Source of the DNA: Halobacillus salinarum | GTDB lineage: Bacteria; Bacillota; Bacilli; Bacillales; Halobacillaceae | Direction: 5' to 3' | NCBI RefSeq assembly: GCF_022919095.1 | Contig: NZ_CP095073.1 | Coordinates: forward strand, 1,860,001-1,924,000 | DNA length: 64,000 bases | Shown: piece by piece, positions 54,577 through 64,000 of the stretch | Layout of the letters: each line of letters starts with the position of its first letter | How positions within the stretch are numbered: the first letter of the stretch is position 1 | Translations under genes and position numbers: made by a program | The notes under the pieces: model-generated | Database searches by the model: none | Told to the model about the DNA's origin: nothing | The model's input: only the letters and a program-made list of their open reading frames with translations

Positions 54577-57500
54577 ATGTCCTTTATTCATCTTAATGTC
54601 CGCAGCAGCTACAGCTTGATGAAAAGTACGATCAAGGTTAAGGAGCTAGTGGAGCAAGCAAAAGAACTCGGTTATGATTCTCTGGCTTTAACCGATGAAG
54701 GAGTTATGAGCGGATCGGTTTCCTTCTATAAACATTGCAAAGAAAACGGAATTAAGCCGATCCTTGGGATGCATGCAGAGGTTCAACACCAGGAAGAGAG
54801 CTATTCTGTAATCTTTCTCGCACGAAATAATGAAGGCTATCAAAACCTTTTAGCTCTTAGTTCGATCATTCAGCTCGATAAAAGGCCTCTGCAGTTTAAG
54901 GAATTACATATTCATCATAAAGGACTGCTGATTATCCTTATTTCTTCTTTTTCTTCATTAGGAGCATCTCTCGCAGAAGGAAATATTAAAGAAGCTGCAA
55001 ATATCGTGCAACCGTGGTATGACTTATTCGCTGATGAGGATATTTACTTGAGCGTGGAAGAACAAAATTCTTATCTGGAAAGACAGATTCAAAAGCCTTT
55101 AAAAAAGTGGGCTGAAGCAGAAGATATTCAAGTTACAGCGATTAGTGATGTGCGCTACTTAACCAAGGATGATGATCAAGCCTATCAATGTTTAAGGGCA
55201 ATTGATGAAGGGAGCCGTTTGGAGATCGATCAAATGCCGATGCTCCCAAAAAGTTTCGATCTAAAGCCGGAATCGGACTTAGAATCTTATTTTTTAGATT
55301 GGTGGCCGGAGGTTTTGCTCAAAACCGAGGAAATTGGAGATAAGTGTCAAGTAGAGCTTGAGTTTGGTAAACATTTAATACCTTCCTACCCGGTGCCGGA
55401 TAAGAAAACTGCTGCTCAATACTTAAGAGAATTGTGTGAAGAAGCCCTTCAAAGTAAATATACAGATCGATACCAAACAGCTGAAAAAAGAATGAATCAT
55501 GAACTGGACATTATCATTTCTATGAATTTCAGTGATTATTTCTTAATCGTCTGGGATTTCGTCCATTATGCGAGAAGCCGCGGGATTCATGCTGGGCCAG
55601 GCCGGGGTTCAGCTGCAGGATCGATTGTAGCTTATCTGTTAAACATCACCCAGGTTGATCCTCTTCACTATCATTTGTTATTTGAACGATTCCTAAATCC
55701 TGAGCGGATCTCCATGCCGGATATTGATATAGATTTTCCTGACCACCGTAGAGATGAAGTTATTGCTTATGTAGCTGATAAATATGGGACTGCCCATGTA
55801 GCACAGATTTGTACTTTCGGTACATTCGCTTCCCGAAGTGTACTACGGGAGCTTTTCAAAGTAATGAGCATTGACCAAAACGATGCGTCGTTTATTTTGA
55901 AGCAGCTGCCTTTTGCAACGACTCATTCTCTCGTTAAGCTTGTACAAGCTTCTGAGGATTTAAAAAATTATATTAGACAATCCAATAAGCTCCAGCTGCT
56001 TTTTCGAATTGCTACGAAACTGGAAGGACTTCCAAGGCACATTTCCACGCACGCTGCGGGTGTTGTGATCAGTGAGCAGCCACTAGTGAAGCATACTGCA
56101 GTCATGCCAGGACAAGGGGATGTCCATTTAACCCAATTGGCTATGGGCGATCTGGAAAGCATCGGTTTATTAAAGATGGATTTTCTTGGTTTAAGGAATT
56201 TAACGTTTATTGAAAGAATGGAACAGCGCATTCGAAAAAATCAAAACCAGGCATTTCGGACCGATGAAATTCCACTTGATGATCCATCCACTTTTCAATT
56301 ACTCCAGCAAGGCAAAACGATAGGGGTATTTCAACTGGAATCCCAGGGAATGAGAGGAGTTCTAGAACGATTAAAACCGACAAGATTTGAGGACGTAGTT
56401 GCAGTCAATGCCCTCTATCGGCCAGGCCCTATGGATTATATCCCTGTTTTTATCAAACGAAAACATGGCGGAGAGCAAGTGACTTATCCGCATCCTGATG
56501 TAGAGGCTATCTTAAAGGACACTTTCGGGGTTCTTGTCTATCAAGAGCAGATCATGCAAGTGGCGCAGAAGGTGGCAGGATACAGTTTAGGACAGGCGGA
56601 TTTACTGAGGCGCGCAGTCAGCAAAAAACAGCAGAAAGTATTGAAAGAACAAGAAGATGAATTTATGAAAGGCTGTAAGCGGCAGGGATACAGCCAGGAC
56701 ATGGGGAAAGAATTGTTCAACTGGATCGTTAAATTCTCAAACTACGGTTTCAACAGAAGCCACGCAGTCGCTTATAGTCTGATTTCGTACAGGCTCGCTT
56801 ACCTAAAAGCTCACTATCCTTCATATTTCTTAGCAGAATTAATGAATTCTCATTTAGGCGACCGCCAAAAGCTGTCAGCCTACCTAAGGGAAGCGAGAGA
56901 ACTGAACGTAAAAGTGAAAGGTCCTTCCATTAATCAGAGCTATACGTTATGCGTTGATGAGCGAGGCTCGATCCGGATCGGGTTGATTGCTATTAAAGGC
57001 GTCGGATTGCAAGCTGTTGAAGCTATTTTGGAAGAGAGACAACAAGGAAGGTTTAAAGGTTTGAATGATTTCTGTCTTCGTGTCGTCCATCGGGCGGTCA
57101 GTCGTTCTGTGATCGAAGCGCTTATATTATCTGGCGCGTTTGATGAACTTCAGCAAAACAGAGCCCAGCTGCTTGCAAGCATTGACCAGGCTTTAGAACA
57201 AGGAGAGCTGTTTAAAGAATTTCAAGGCCAGACGGGACTATTCGGAGAAGAACTTCAGACTGGAGAGGACTTTCTGCATGTTGAGCCCTTTCCAATCTTT
57301 AAGCAGCTGGCTATGGAAAAAGAAGTACTTGGAACTTACATTTCTGAGCACCCGTTAGAAGCTCACCGTAATTCTTTACGAAAACATGGAGTTCTTTCCA
57401 TTGATCAAATCTTTTTCATGAAAAAGAATGGGAAGATCGAAACGGCATCCGTTGTCGAATCTGTTAAAGAAATACGTACGAAACGCGGGGAACCGATGGC

Positions 57501-57948
57501 TTTTGTAACATTAAGTGATGAGACGAGCGAGATGGACGCGGTATTATTTCCAAACGTGTACCGTGAATACAGAAGCTGGCTGAACGAGCAAATGCTCGTG
57601 TCTGTTAAAGGGAAAACAGAGAAAAGAAATGATAAAGTTCAACTGATCGTCGAAAAAATTTCTCCTTTTGAAGCAGTGGAAAATCACGAAGAAGAACGAA
57701 GAATTTTTATTCGAATACAAGAAAAAGAGGAGCAGGAATCTCTGGACTTTTTAAAAGCCACAGCTGAGTATTTCCCGGGGAATGCAACAGTGCTCATTTT
57801 CCGTGCTGATAAACGGGAAACCTACCAGTTAGGGCCGACCTATTCTCTTGCTGTTCATAATGCTTGTCTGGACAGGCTGAAAAGCTTTTTTGGAGACTCT
57901 TCTGTTGCGGTTCGTACCCAAAGACATTCGAACGATTCGAAGAACTAA
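54577..57948 (+). CDS. dnaE: DNA polymerase III alpha subunit DnaE
   Basis: A 1123-residue class C replicative polymerase. In Gram-positives DnaE extends RNA primers before PolC takes over. Order: PHP domain (residues 1-about 205; FIHLNVRSSYSLMKS), palm/fingers with GPGRGSAAGSIVAY near 343 and the catalytic PDIDIDFPDHRRDEV (near 380), the beta-clamp-binding and helix-hairpin-helix region, and an OB fold (about 970-1060; ETASVVESVKEIRTKRG). Length fits the family. ATG at 54577 follows GAAGGTG. No proofreading exonuclease domain, as expected for DnaE3-type. Confidence 0.96.
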   Translation: MSFIHLNVRSSYSLMKSTIKVKELVEQAKELGYDSLALTDEGVMSGSVSFYKHCKENGIKPILGMHAEVQHQEESYSVIFLARNNEGYQNLLALSSIIQLDKRPLQFKELHIHHKGLLIILISSFSSLGASLAEGNIKEAANIVQPWYDLFADEDIYLSVEEQNSYLERQIQKPLKKWAEAEDIQVTAISDVRYLTKDDDQAYQCLRAIDEGSRLEIDQMPMLPKSFDLKPESDLESYFLDWWPEVLLKTEEIGDKCQVELEFGKHLIPSYPVPDKKTAAQYLRELCEEALQSKYTDRYQTAEKRMNHELDIIISMNFSDYFLIVWDFVHYARSRGIHAGPGRGSAAGSIVAYLLNITQVDPLHYHLLFERFLNPERISMPDIDIDFPDHRRDEVIAYVADKYGTAHVAQICTFGTFASRSVLRELFKVMSIDQNDASFILKQLPFATTHSLVKLVQASEDLKNYIRQSNKLQLLFRIATKLEGLPRHISTHAAGVVISEQPLVKHTAVMPGQGDVHLTQLAMGDLESIGLLKMDFLGLRNLTFIERMEQRIRKNQNQAFRTDEIPLDDPSTFQLLQQGKTIGVFQLESQGMRGVLERLKPTRFEDVVAVNALYRPGPMDYIPVFIKRKHGGEQVTYPHPDVEAILKDTFGVLVYQEQIMQVAQKVAGYSLGQADLLRRAVSKKQQKVLKEQEDEFMKGCKRQGYSQDMGKELFNWIVKFSNYGFNRSHAVAYSLISYRLAYLKAHYPSYFLAELMNSHLGDRQKLSAYLREARELNVKVKGPSINQSYTLCVDERGSIRIGLIAIKGVGLQAVEAILEERQQGRFKGLNDFCLRVVHRAVSRSVIEALILSGAFDELQQNRAQLLASIDQALEQGELFKEFQGQTGLFGEELQTGEDFLHVEPFPIFKQLAMEKEVLGTYISEHPLEAHRNSLRKHGVLSIDQIFFMKKNGKIETASVVESVKEIRTKRGEPMAFVTLSDETSEMDAVLFPNVYREYRSWLNEQMLVSVKGKTEKRNDKVQLIVEKISPFEAVENHEEERRIFIRIQEKEEQESLDFLKATAEYFPGNATVLIFRADKRETYQLGPTYSLAVHNACLDRLKSFFGDSSVAVRTQRHSNDSKN

Positions 57949-57968
57949 GACCGGGTTTTTCTAAATTC

Positions 57969-57996
57969 TTTACACAACAATTGCATCTGTTATAAT
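57969..57996 (+). promoter_or_regulatory. Promoter of the malic enzyme gene
   Basis: TTTACA (57969-57974), a 16-bp spacer, TG one base before a perfect TATAAT (57991-57996). Transcription should begin near 58003. Confidence 0.75.
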
Positions 57997-58008
57997 GAAG
58001 AAGTTAAA

Positions 58009-58023
58009 GGTGGTCAGACCACC
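58009..58023. promoter_or_regulatory. FadR/GntR-type operator
   Basis: GGTGGTC-A-GACCACC is a perfect 7+7 palindrome containing TGGTCaGACCA, like the TGGTnnnACCA operators of FadR-subfamily regulators. It sits just downstream of the transcription start, where a bound protein blocks RNA polymerase. The GntR gene at 59380 is the likely binder. Confidence 0.7.
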
Positions 58024-58060
58024 AGGAACGGCTTTATTCTTACTAAAGGAGCGTGTACCT

Positions 58061-59299
58061 GTGTCAAATTTACGTGACGAAGCATTACACATACATCGTG
58101 TAAATAAAGGGAAATTGGAAACTACATCAAAAGTTCCTGTCAGAAATGCAAAAGACTTAAGTCTCGCGTATTCTCCAGGGGTAGCAGAGCCATGTAAAGA
58201 AATTTATGATCATAAAGAATCTGTGTATGATTATACAATGAAGGGGAATATGGTCGCAGTGGTGAGCGATGGATCTGCTGTTCTCGGACTCGGGAATATT
58301 GGACCGGAAGCTGCTCTTCCTGTGATGGAAGGGAAAGCAGCTTTGTTTAAAAGCTTTGCCGGTGTAGATGCATTCCCGATCTGTTTAAATACTAGAGAAA
58401 TTGACGAAATTGTACAAACAGTTAAGTTAATGGAGCCAACCTTTGGAGGTGTAAACCTGGAGGACATTGCCGCTCCGAACTGCTTTATTATAGAGGAACG
58501 TTTAAAAAAGGAAACAAACATTCCAATTTTTCACGATGACCAACACGGAACTGCGATTGTAACCGTAGCCGGGCTCATGAATGCGCTTAAATTAACAGGG
58601 AAATCCTTTTCTGAAATTAAAGTGGTAGCTAACGGTGCGGGAGCTGCTGGGATCGCTATTATTAAGCTTCTCTATCATTTTGGGGTCAGGTCAATCATTA
58701 TGTGTGATTCTAAAGGTGCGATTTATGAAGGCCGCGAATACGGCATGAATGATGTTAAGGATGAAGTAGCAAAAATAACTAATAAAGATAAAGTAGAAGG
58801 TAATTTAGAAGAAGTCATGGAAGGGGCAGATGTGTTTATTGGAGTATCTGTCGGGGGCTTACTTTCCAAAGAAATGGTCTCCAATATGAATGATGATGCG
58901 ATCATATTTGCTATGGCGAATCCGGATCCTGAAATAATGCCCGAGGACGCTAAAGCAGCCGGTGCCCGTGTAATAGGAACCGGCCGCTCAGATTTCCCTA
59001 ACCAGGTAAATAACGTCCTTGCTTTTCCAGGTATCTTTCGTGGAGCTTTGGACGTTAGGGCCACCCGGATCAATGAGAAAATGAAGATAGCCGCAGCTGA
59101 AGCCATTGCGTCACTCGTAACCGATGAAGAATTAAATGAAGATTACGTAATCCCCGCCCCATTTGATCCAAGAGTCGCTCCGAAAGTAGCAGCCAGTGTC
59201 GCGCAGGCTGCAATGGAATCAGGTGTGGCAAGGCACCACGTGGATCCGGAAGAAGTTGCAGAAAAAACGAGACAGCTCACGTTGATTGATGAAGATTGA
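58061..59299 (+). CDS. ytsJ: NAD(P)-dependent malic enzyme
   Basis: A 412-residue malic enzyme that decarboxylates malate to pyruvate with NAD(P). Catalytic and metal motifs: SLAYSPGVAEPC near residue 38, GDGSAVLGLGNIGP-like SDGSAVLGLGNIGPEAALPV (near 68), EDIAAPNCF, FHDDQHGTAIVT (near 157), the cofactor loop VVANGAGAAGIAII and IFAMANPDPE. The GTG at 58061 follows AAAGGAGCG; the longer frame would begin within the -10 box. As the neighbour of accDA it can supply pyruvate and NADPH for fatty acid synthesis. Repression by the adjacent GntR is predicted. Confidence 0.94.
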   Translation: MSNLRDEALHIHRVNKGKLETTSKVPVRNAKDLSLAYSPGVAEPCKEIYDHKESVYDYTMKGNMVAVVSDGSAVLGLGNIGPEAALPVMEGKAALFKSFAGVDAFPICLNTREIDEIVQTVKLMEPTFGGVNLEDIAAPNCFIIEERLKKETNIPIFHDDQHGTAIVTVAGLMNALKLTGKSFSEIKVVANGAGAAGIAIIKLLYHFGVRSIIMCDSKGAIYEGREYGMNDVKDEVAKITNKDKVEGNLEEVMEGADVFIGVSVGGLLSKEMVSNMNDDAIIFAMANPDPEIMPEDAKAAGARVIGTGRSDFPNQVNNVLAFPGIFRGALDVRATRINEKMKIAAAEAIASLVTDEELNEDYVIPAPFDPRVAPKVAASVAQAAMESGVARHHVDPEEVAEKTRQLTLIDED

Positions 59300-59307
59300 A
59301 GAAGCTT

Positions 59308-59332
59308 GGAGAAAAGCCGCGTGCTTTTCTCC
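59308..59332 (+). other. Hairpin after the malic enzyme gene
   Basis: GGAGAAAAGC (59308-59317) and GCTTTTCTCC (59323-59332) pair perfectly over 10 bp, but no T run follows, so partial readthrough to the GntR gene is likely. Confidence 0.5.
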
Positions 59333-59379
59333 ATACTTACATAATGAATGGAATTTATGTAAATAAGAAGGAGTGTTCC

Positions 59380-59988
59380 ATGTCAGTGTCAAGCTCGGAG
59401 CAGAAGAAAGCTTATGAAGGAGTCCTTCATCAATTAAAATCATATATCGAGGATCACCAATTAAAACCTGGTGATAAGCTGCCGTCAGAACGGGAACTAA
59501 GTGACCTGCTCCATGTTGGACGATCCTCGATTCGTGAAGCATTTAGAGCTATGGAACTGTTAGGCTTGATCGAAACCCGCCGCGGAGAAGGCACTTTTAT
59601 GAGGGCGTACCGTCCCTACCACATGGTTGAACTTCTTTCTCATTTTTTGTTAAATAATACAAGGACGAGAGATGAACTTGTAACTGCTAAGAAGATGCTT
59701 GAAAAAGAAATTTTAATGATTCATTCAGGAAAGCTGACACCGCAGGAGCAAAAAGAAGTGGAGAGCTACTTACAAGAACCAATGACGAGTGAAAGTCATG
59801 AACAAATGTTTTATTATTTATATAAGCTATCCAACCAGGAACTGCTCTTATCCATGTGGCAGTTTATCACTTGGTTTACCGGTGCGGTTCACGAAGTGAG
59901 TTATTCATCCTCTTGGTATGAAAACATGCTCCAAGTACTGAAAAGCGGTAAACCATCCGATGTCTTAAGCCTATATGAACACATGTAA
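59380..59988 (+). CDS. FadR-subfamily GntR regulator
   Basis: A 202-residue DNA-binding regulator. The N-terminal winged HTH is typical (KLPSERELSDLLHVGRSSIR then EAFRAMELLGLIETRRGEGTF, residues about 31-71). The C-terminal region (about 85-200) is helical and shorter than the usual FCD domain, so the effector pocket may be reduced; metal ligands of FCD are not obvious. ATG at 59380 follows AGAAGGAG. It is placed between malic enzyme and accD, suggesting control of the malate-to-malonyl-CoA route; the palindrome at 58009 is a predicted target. Effector unknown. Confidence 0.87.
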   Translation: MSVSSSEQKKAYEGVLHQLKSYIEDHQLKPGDKLPSERELSDLLHVGRSSIREAFRAMELLGLIETRRGEGTFMRAYRPYHMVELLSHFLLNNTRTRDELVTAKKMLEKEILMIHSGKLTPQEQKEVESYLQEPMTSESHEQMFYYLYKLSNQELLLSMWQFITWFTGAVHEVSYSSSWYENMLQVLKSGKPSDVLSLYEHM

Positions 59989-60086
59989 GACTTGTCGAAT
60001 GATTTTCGACAAAAATAGAGAAATTCTTTACTTTCCTTTCTGTATAGTAGGTTAAAGGAAGCTTTTGTCCCAAAGGAGGAATCACC

Positions 60087-60965
60087 TTGCTAAGAGATTT
60101 TTTCAGCAAGAAAAAACGTTATGCATCCATTCCAAGCCAGGAAGCTAAGCAGGATGTACCTGAAGGGCTGATGCAGAAATGCCCTGAGTGTCACAAAATA
60201 TTTTATCGAAAAGAACTAAACAGGAATATGAACGTCTGCCCTCATTGCGGACATCATCACAGGCTCACTGCCTATGAGCGGATTGAACACCTGTTTGATT
60301 CCCAAACCTTTCAAGAATGGGACAAGCATATGGTTTCAACCAACCCGCTGGATTTTCCGGAATATGAAGAAAAACTGGAAAAAGACAGGCAGAAATCCAA
60401 ACTTAATGAAGCCGTGGTGACAGGAAAAGTAGAGCTGAATGGAAACTCTGCTGCGATCGCCATCATGGATGCAAGGTTTCGGATGGGAAGCATGGGCTCT
60501 GTCGTTGGTGAGAAGATTACTAACGCCATTGAGAAAGCCAGAGAAGAAAATCTTCCCTTTATCATATTTACTGCTTCCGGTGGTGCACGTATGCAGGAAG
60601 GTGTTCTCAGCTTAATGCAGATGGGTAAAACGTCCGTCGCTTTACAAAGGTTCAGCTCCGAGGGCGGTTTATTCATTTCTGTGATGACCCACCCTACTAC
60701 GGGAGGGGTTTCCGCAAGCTTTGCTTCACTAGGAGATTATAATTTTGCAGAACCTGGCGCTTTAATTGGATTTGCTGGAAGAAGAATCATTGAACAGACC
60801 ATTAGGGAAAAACTCCCGGATGATTTCCAAACGGCTGAATTTTTATTAGAGCACGGCCAACTGGACCGCGTTGTCCATCGTCATGATTTGAAAGCAGTTT
60901 TGACTACTGTGCTCGATATTCACCAGCCGGGGGTGAAAAGGAATGAAGCATGTATTGGAATTTGA
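60087..60965 (+). CDS. accD: Acetyl-CoA carboxylase carboxyltransferase subunit beta
   Basis: A 292-residue beta subunit of carboxyltransferase, which with AccA moves CO2 from biotin to acetyl-CoA to make malonyl-CoA. The N-terminal zinc ribbon is C32-x2-C35-x15-C51-x2-C54; the crotonase-like core includes [31 protein letters not shown] and [23 protein letters not shown] at 60087 follows AAAGGAGG. The stop overlaps accA by 23 bases, giving equal synthesis. It may be cotranscribed with the GntR gene. Confidence 0.95.
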   Translation: MLRDFFSKKKRYASIPSQEAKQDVPEGLMQKCPECHKIFYRKELNRNMNVCPHCGHHHRLTAYERIEHLFDSQTFQEWDKHMVSTNPLDFPEYEEKLEKDRQKSKLNEAVVTGKVELNGNSAAIAIMDARFRMGSMGSVVGEKITNAIEKAREENLPFIIFTASGGARMQEGVLSLMQMGKTSVALQRFSSEGGLFISVMTHPTTGGVSASFASLGDYNFAEPGALIGFAGRRIIEQTIREKLPDDFQTAEFLLEHGQLDRVVHRHDLKAVLTTVLDIHQPGVKRNEACIGI

Positions 60966-61905
60966 AAAACCTGTCATGGAACTAAGAGAAAAAATCGCTG
61001 AACTTAAGCGGCTGACTGAAGACAGCGAAATGGATTTAAACGAAGAAATTACTACCCTCGAAAAACGGTTGGAAAAACTTGAAAAAGATGTTTATGATCG
61101 GATGCAGCCTTGGGATAGAGTGCAAATGGCCCGGCATCCTGAACGGCCAACCACCTTGGATTACATTGATTATCTTTTTACTGATTTTCTGGAAATGCAT
61201 GGGGATCGCCTTTATGGAGATGATGAAGCCATCGTTGGAGGCATAGCTAAGTTTAAAGGGAAGCCCGTGACAGTGATCGGTCACCAGCGTGGGAAAGATA
61301 CAAAGGAAAACATAAGAAGAAACTTTGGTATGCCTCACCCCGAAGGATATAGAAAAGCTTTGCGCCTGATGAAACAAGCAGACAAGTTTCAAAGACCCGT
61401 CATCACTTTTATAGACACCAAAGGAGCATATCCAGGAAAAGCAGCAGAAGAACGGGGCCAGAGCGAAGCTATTGCAAGAAATCTATTTGAAATGGCTGGT
61501 CTTTCCGTTCCGGTCGTTTGTGTTGTGATTGGTGAAGGGGGAAGCGGTGGTGCGCTTGGTCTAGGAATTGCAGATAAGATATTTATGCTGGAAAACTCTA
61601 CTTATTCTGTGATCTCTCCAGAAGGTGCTTCATCTATTCTGTGGAAAGATTCAAGTCTTGCCAAGAAAGCTGCAGAAAGTATGCGCATTACCGCTTATGA
61701 TTTAAAAGAGCTTGACGTCATCGATGACGTAATTCCTGAAATCCGGGGTGGTGCTCATAGGGATATTGAAGCTCAATCGGAAAGAATTGGAGAGATTATT
61801 GAGCAAACAATAGAAGAACTTAGTAAGCAGGAAAGAGACCAATTATTAGAAGAACGCTTTCATAAATATAAAAAAATTGGCGATTATACTTTTATTGATA
61901 TATAA
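60943..61905 (+). CDS. accA: Acetyl-CoA carboxylase carboxyltransferase subunit alpha
   Basis: A 320-residue alpha subunit of carboxyltransferase. Helical N-terminus ([20 protein letters not shown]), then the crotonase-type domain with [39 protein letters not shown] (near residue 125), [20 protein letters not shown] and [12 protein letters not shown], which bind the carboxybiotin. ATG at 60943 is within accD. Partner to AccD. A weak terminator follows before the pfkA promoter region. Confidence 0.95.
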   Translation: MKHVLEFEKPVMELREKIAELKRLTEDSEMDLNEEITTLEKRLEKLEKDVYDRMQPWDRVQMARHPERPTTLDYIDYLFTDFLEMHGDRLYGDDEAIVGGIAKFKGKPVTVIGHQRGKDTKENIRRNFGMPHPEGYRKALRLMKQADKFQRPVITFIDTKGAYPGKAAEERGQSEAIARNLFEMAGLSVPVVCVVIGEGGSGGALGLGIADKIFMLENSTYSVISPEGASSILWKDSSLAKKAAESMRITAYDLKELDVIDDVIPEIRGGAHRDIEAQSERIGEIIEQTIEELSKQERDQLLEERFHKYKKIGDYTFIDI

Positions 61906-61943
61906 TGGTATGCGGTTAAAGCGGATAGTAAAGACAGGATGTA

Positions 61944-61968
61944 AGTCGCACAATTTCGTGCGGCTTTT
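61944..61968 (+). terminator. Terminator after accA
   Basis: GTCGCAC (61945-61951) pairs with GTGCGGC (61958-61964, one G-U), followed by TTTTCG. Confidence 0.55.
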
Positions 61969-61983
61969 CGCATCTTTACAGAG

Positions 61984-61997
61984 TGGTAACGCTATCA
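61984..61997 (+). promoter_or_regulatory. cre-like site (CcpA) upstream of pfkA
   Basis: TGGTAACGCTATCA matches TGWNANCGNTNWCA except for one base. It lies 120 bases before the pfkA start; a weak promoter (TTGCCT, 17 bp, TAGGTA) is about 60 bases downstream of its centre. Confidence 0.5.
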
Positions 61998-62041
61998 TTG
62001 CACATATATTGCCTTCTCCATTTTTTCTACATAGGTAGTAG

Positions 62042-63076
<1,035 letters not shown>

Positions 63077-63124
63077 TAGAAAGAATGATTTCTTTACAAT
63101 GCACTTAAAGAGGAGGAAATGAAA

Positions 63125-64000
63125 ATGATAAGGAAGACAAAAATTGTCTGCACCATCGGTCCTGCTTCCGAAACGGTGGAAACTTTAACTAAGCTGATTG
63201 AGGCAGGAATGAACGTAGCTCGCTTGAATTTTTCCCACGGAGATTTTGAAGAGCATGGAGCAAGAATCAAGAACATTCGAGAAGCAGCTGCAGCGACGGG
63301 GAAAACTGTAGCCATTCTTCTTGATACAAAAGGTCCGGAGATTCGCACAGGTTCTCTTAAAGATGGGGAAGTTTACTTAGAAAAAGGGTCCACGGTTTAT
63401 GTGACTATGGACGATATTGAAGGGGATGCCGAGCGTTTTTCGGTTACCTACCCAGGACTAATTAATGATGTACATCCTGGTTCGAAAATCTTGCTGGACG
63501 ATGGTCTTGTAGAACTTTATGTAGAAGAAATACATAAAGATGAGAATGAAATTAAAGCCACAGTACTAAATAACGGCCCGCTTAAAAACAAAAAAGGTGT
63601 AAACGTACCCAACGTAAGTGTAAATCTTCCGGGGATTACAGAGAAAGATGCAAAGGATATTGAATTTGGAATTGAACAAGGGGTAGATTTTATCGCTGCA
63701 TCCTTCGTTCGCCGCGCTTCGGATGTGCTCGAAATAAAAGAACTGTTAGAAAAACACAACGCCATAGATATTCAAATCATTCCTAAGATTGAAAACCAGG
63801 AAGGTGTCGATAATATCGACGAGATTCTTGAAGTCAGCGAAGGATTGATGGTTGCTCGTGGAGACTTAGGAGTGGAAATTCCTGCTGAAGATGTGCCGCT
63901 CGTACAAAAACAGTTGATCCGCAAGTGTAACCGTGCTGGTAAACCAGTTATTACTGCAACACAAATGCTGGATTCCATGCAGCGGAACCCTAGACCGACG
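63125..64000 (+). CDS. pyk: Pyruvate kinase, N-terminal part
   Basis: The first 292 codons of pyruvate kinase, cut by the window edge; Bacillus enzymes have about 585 residues. Present are [45 protein letters not shown], the inserted B domain, [44 protein letters not shown] (K and E for Mg and PEP) and [11 protein letters not shown] through [13 protein letters not shown] at 63125 is eight bases after AGGAGG; the ATG at 63119 is only two bases from it. Second gene of the pfkA-pyk unit, 48 bases after pfkA. Confidence 0.96.
   Translation, partial: MIRKTKIVCTIGPASETVETLTKLIEAGMNVARLNFSHGDFEEHGARIKNIREAAAATGKTVAILLDTKGPEIRTGSLKDGEVYLEKGSTVYVTMDDIEGDAERFSVTYPGLINDVHPGSKILLDDGLVELYVEEIHKDENEIKATVLNNGPLKNKKGVNVPNVSVNLPGITEKDAKDIEFGIEQGVDFIAASFVRRASDVLEIKELLEKHNAIDIQIIPKIENQEGVDNIDEILEVSEGLMVARGDLGVEIPAEDVPLVQKQLIRKCNRAGKPVITATQMLDSMQRNPRPT

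Overview
The window is a chromosomal core segment from a low-GC Gram-positive, endospore-forming member of the Bacillaceae. Evidence is the gene order, which follows the Bacillus subtilis block running from ytpP-ytpQ-ytpR-sftA to accD-accA-pfkA-pyk with only local insertions, together with sporulation genes (ytrH, ytrI), refZ, a Tyr T-box, and AGGAGG-type ribosome binding sites with frequent TTG/GTG starts. The sodium-type stator pair motP-motS and the added genes suggest a moderately halophilic relative such as Halobacillus or a neighbour; that genus guess is weak. No tRNA, rRNA, insertion sequence, prophage or CRISPR array was seen.

Layout. 0-1.5 kb: start of a chemoreceptor gene diverging from a PfoR/PTS-IIC-like membrane protein. 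1.5-9.1 kb: ytpP, ytpQ, ytpR, sftA, a nicotinate phosphoribosyltransferase-like gene and murC. 9.2-10.6 kb: ytxG-ytxH-ytxJ stress operon behind a sigma-B-like promoter. 10.8-12.9 kb (minus): a long FtsA/actin-fold paralogue with a repeat-rich C-terminal half. 13.1-17.0 kb: aroA, ccpA, motP, motS. 17.2-19.6 kb (minus): acuA-acuB-acuC. 19.8-22.9 kb (minus): class A penicillin-binding protein with a FnIII domain and an Asp/Ser/Asn/Gly tail. 23.0-25.6 kb: T-box/tyrS converging on rpsD. 25.8-35.1 kb: dgcP, a P-loop kinase, ytsP, refZ, hisJ, ezrA, a cysteine desulfurase and thiI. 35.2-42.8 kb: frameshifted ytcJ, nadK2, tpx, ytxK, ackA, an EcsC-family gene, moaB, a universal stress protein. 42.9-45.7 kb: a gene-poor stretch with a probably broken ORF, an SDR gene and a frameshifted ald. 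45.8-49.9 kb: a PspA-centred module (DUF4178, PspA, DUF4247, DUF350, membrane-fused spermidine-synthase-like). 50-64 kb: ytkL, ytoI, ytpI, nrnA, ytrH-ytrI, dnaE, malic enzyme, a FadR-type GntR regulator, accD-accA, pfkA and the first part of pyk.

How it works together. Central carbon control dominates: ccpA lies in the window, and cre-like sites precede ackA (in the geometry expected for activation) and pfkA. Malic enzyme, acetyl-CoA carboxylase and a GntR/FadR-type regulator are adjacent, and a perfect GGTGGTC-A-GACCACC operator sits just downstream of the malic enzyme promoter. Envelope and division genes (sftA, murC, the FtsA paralogue, the penicillin-binding protein, refZ, ezrA, the PspA module) are the second theme.

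Most notable: the PspA/DUF4178/DUF4247/DUF350/aminopropyltransferase module; the FtsA paralogue with about four 60-residue repeats; the predicted malic-enzyme operator; an SD-sequestering hairpin before refZ; an SDR with Phe where the catalytic Tyr is expected; and several single-base deletions at homopolymers (ytcJ, ald, possibly the kinase start and the 43-kb ORF), which are either real lesions or base-calling errors. All calls were made by reading the sequence without database searches.
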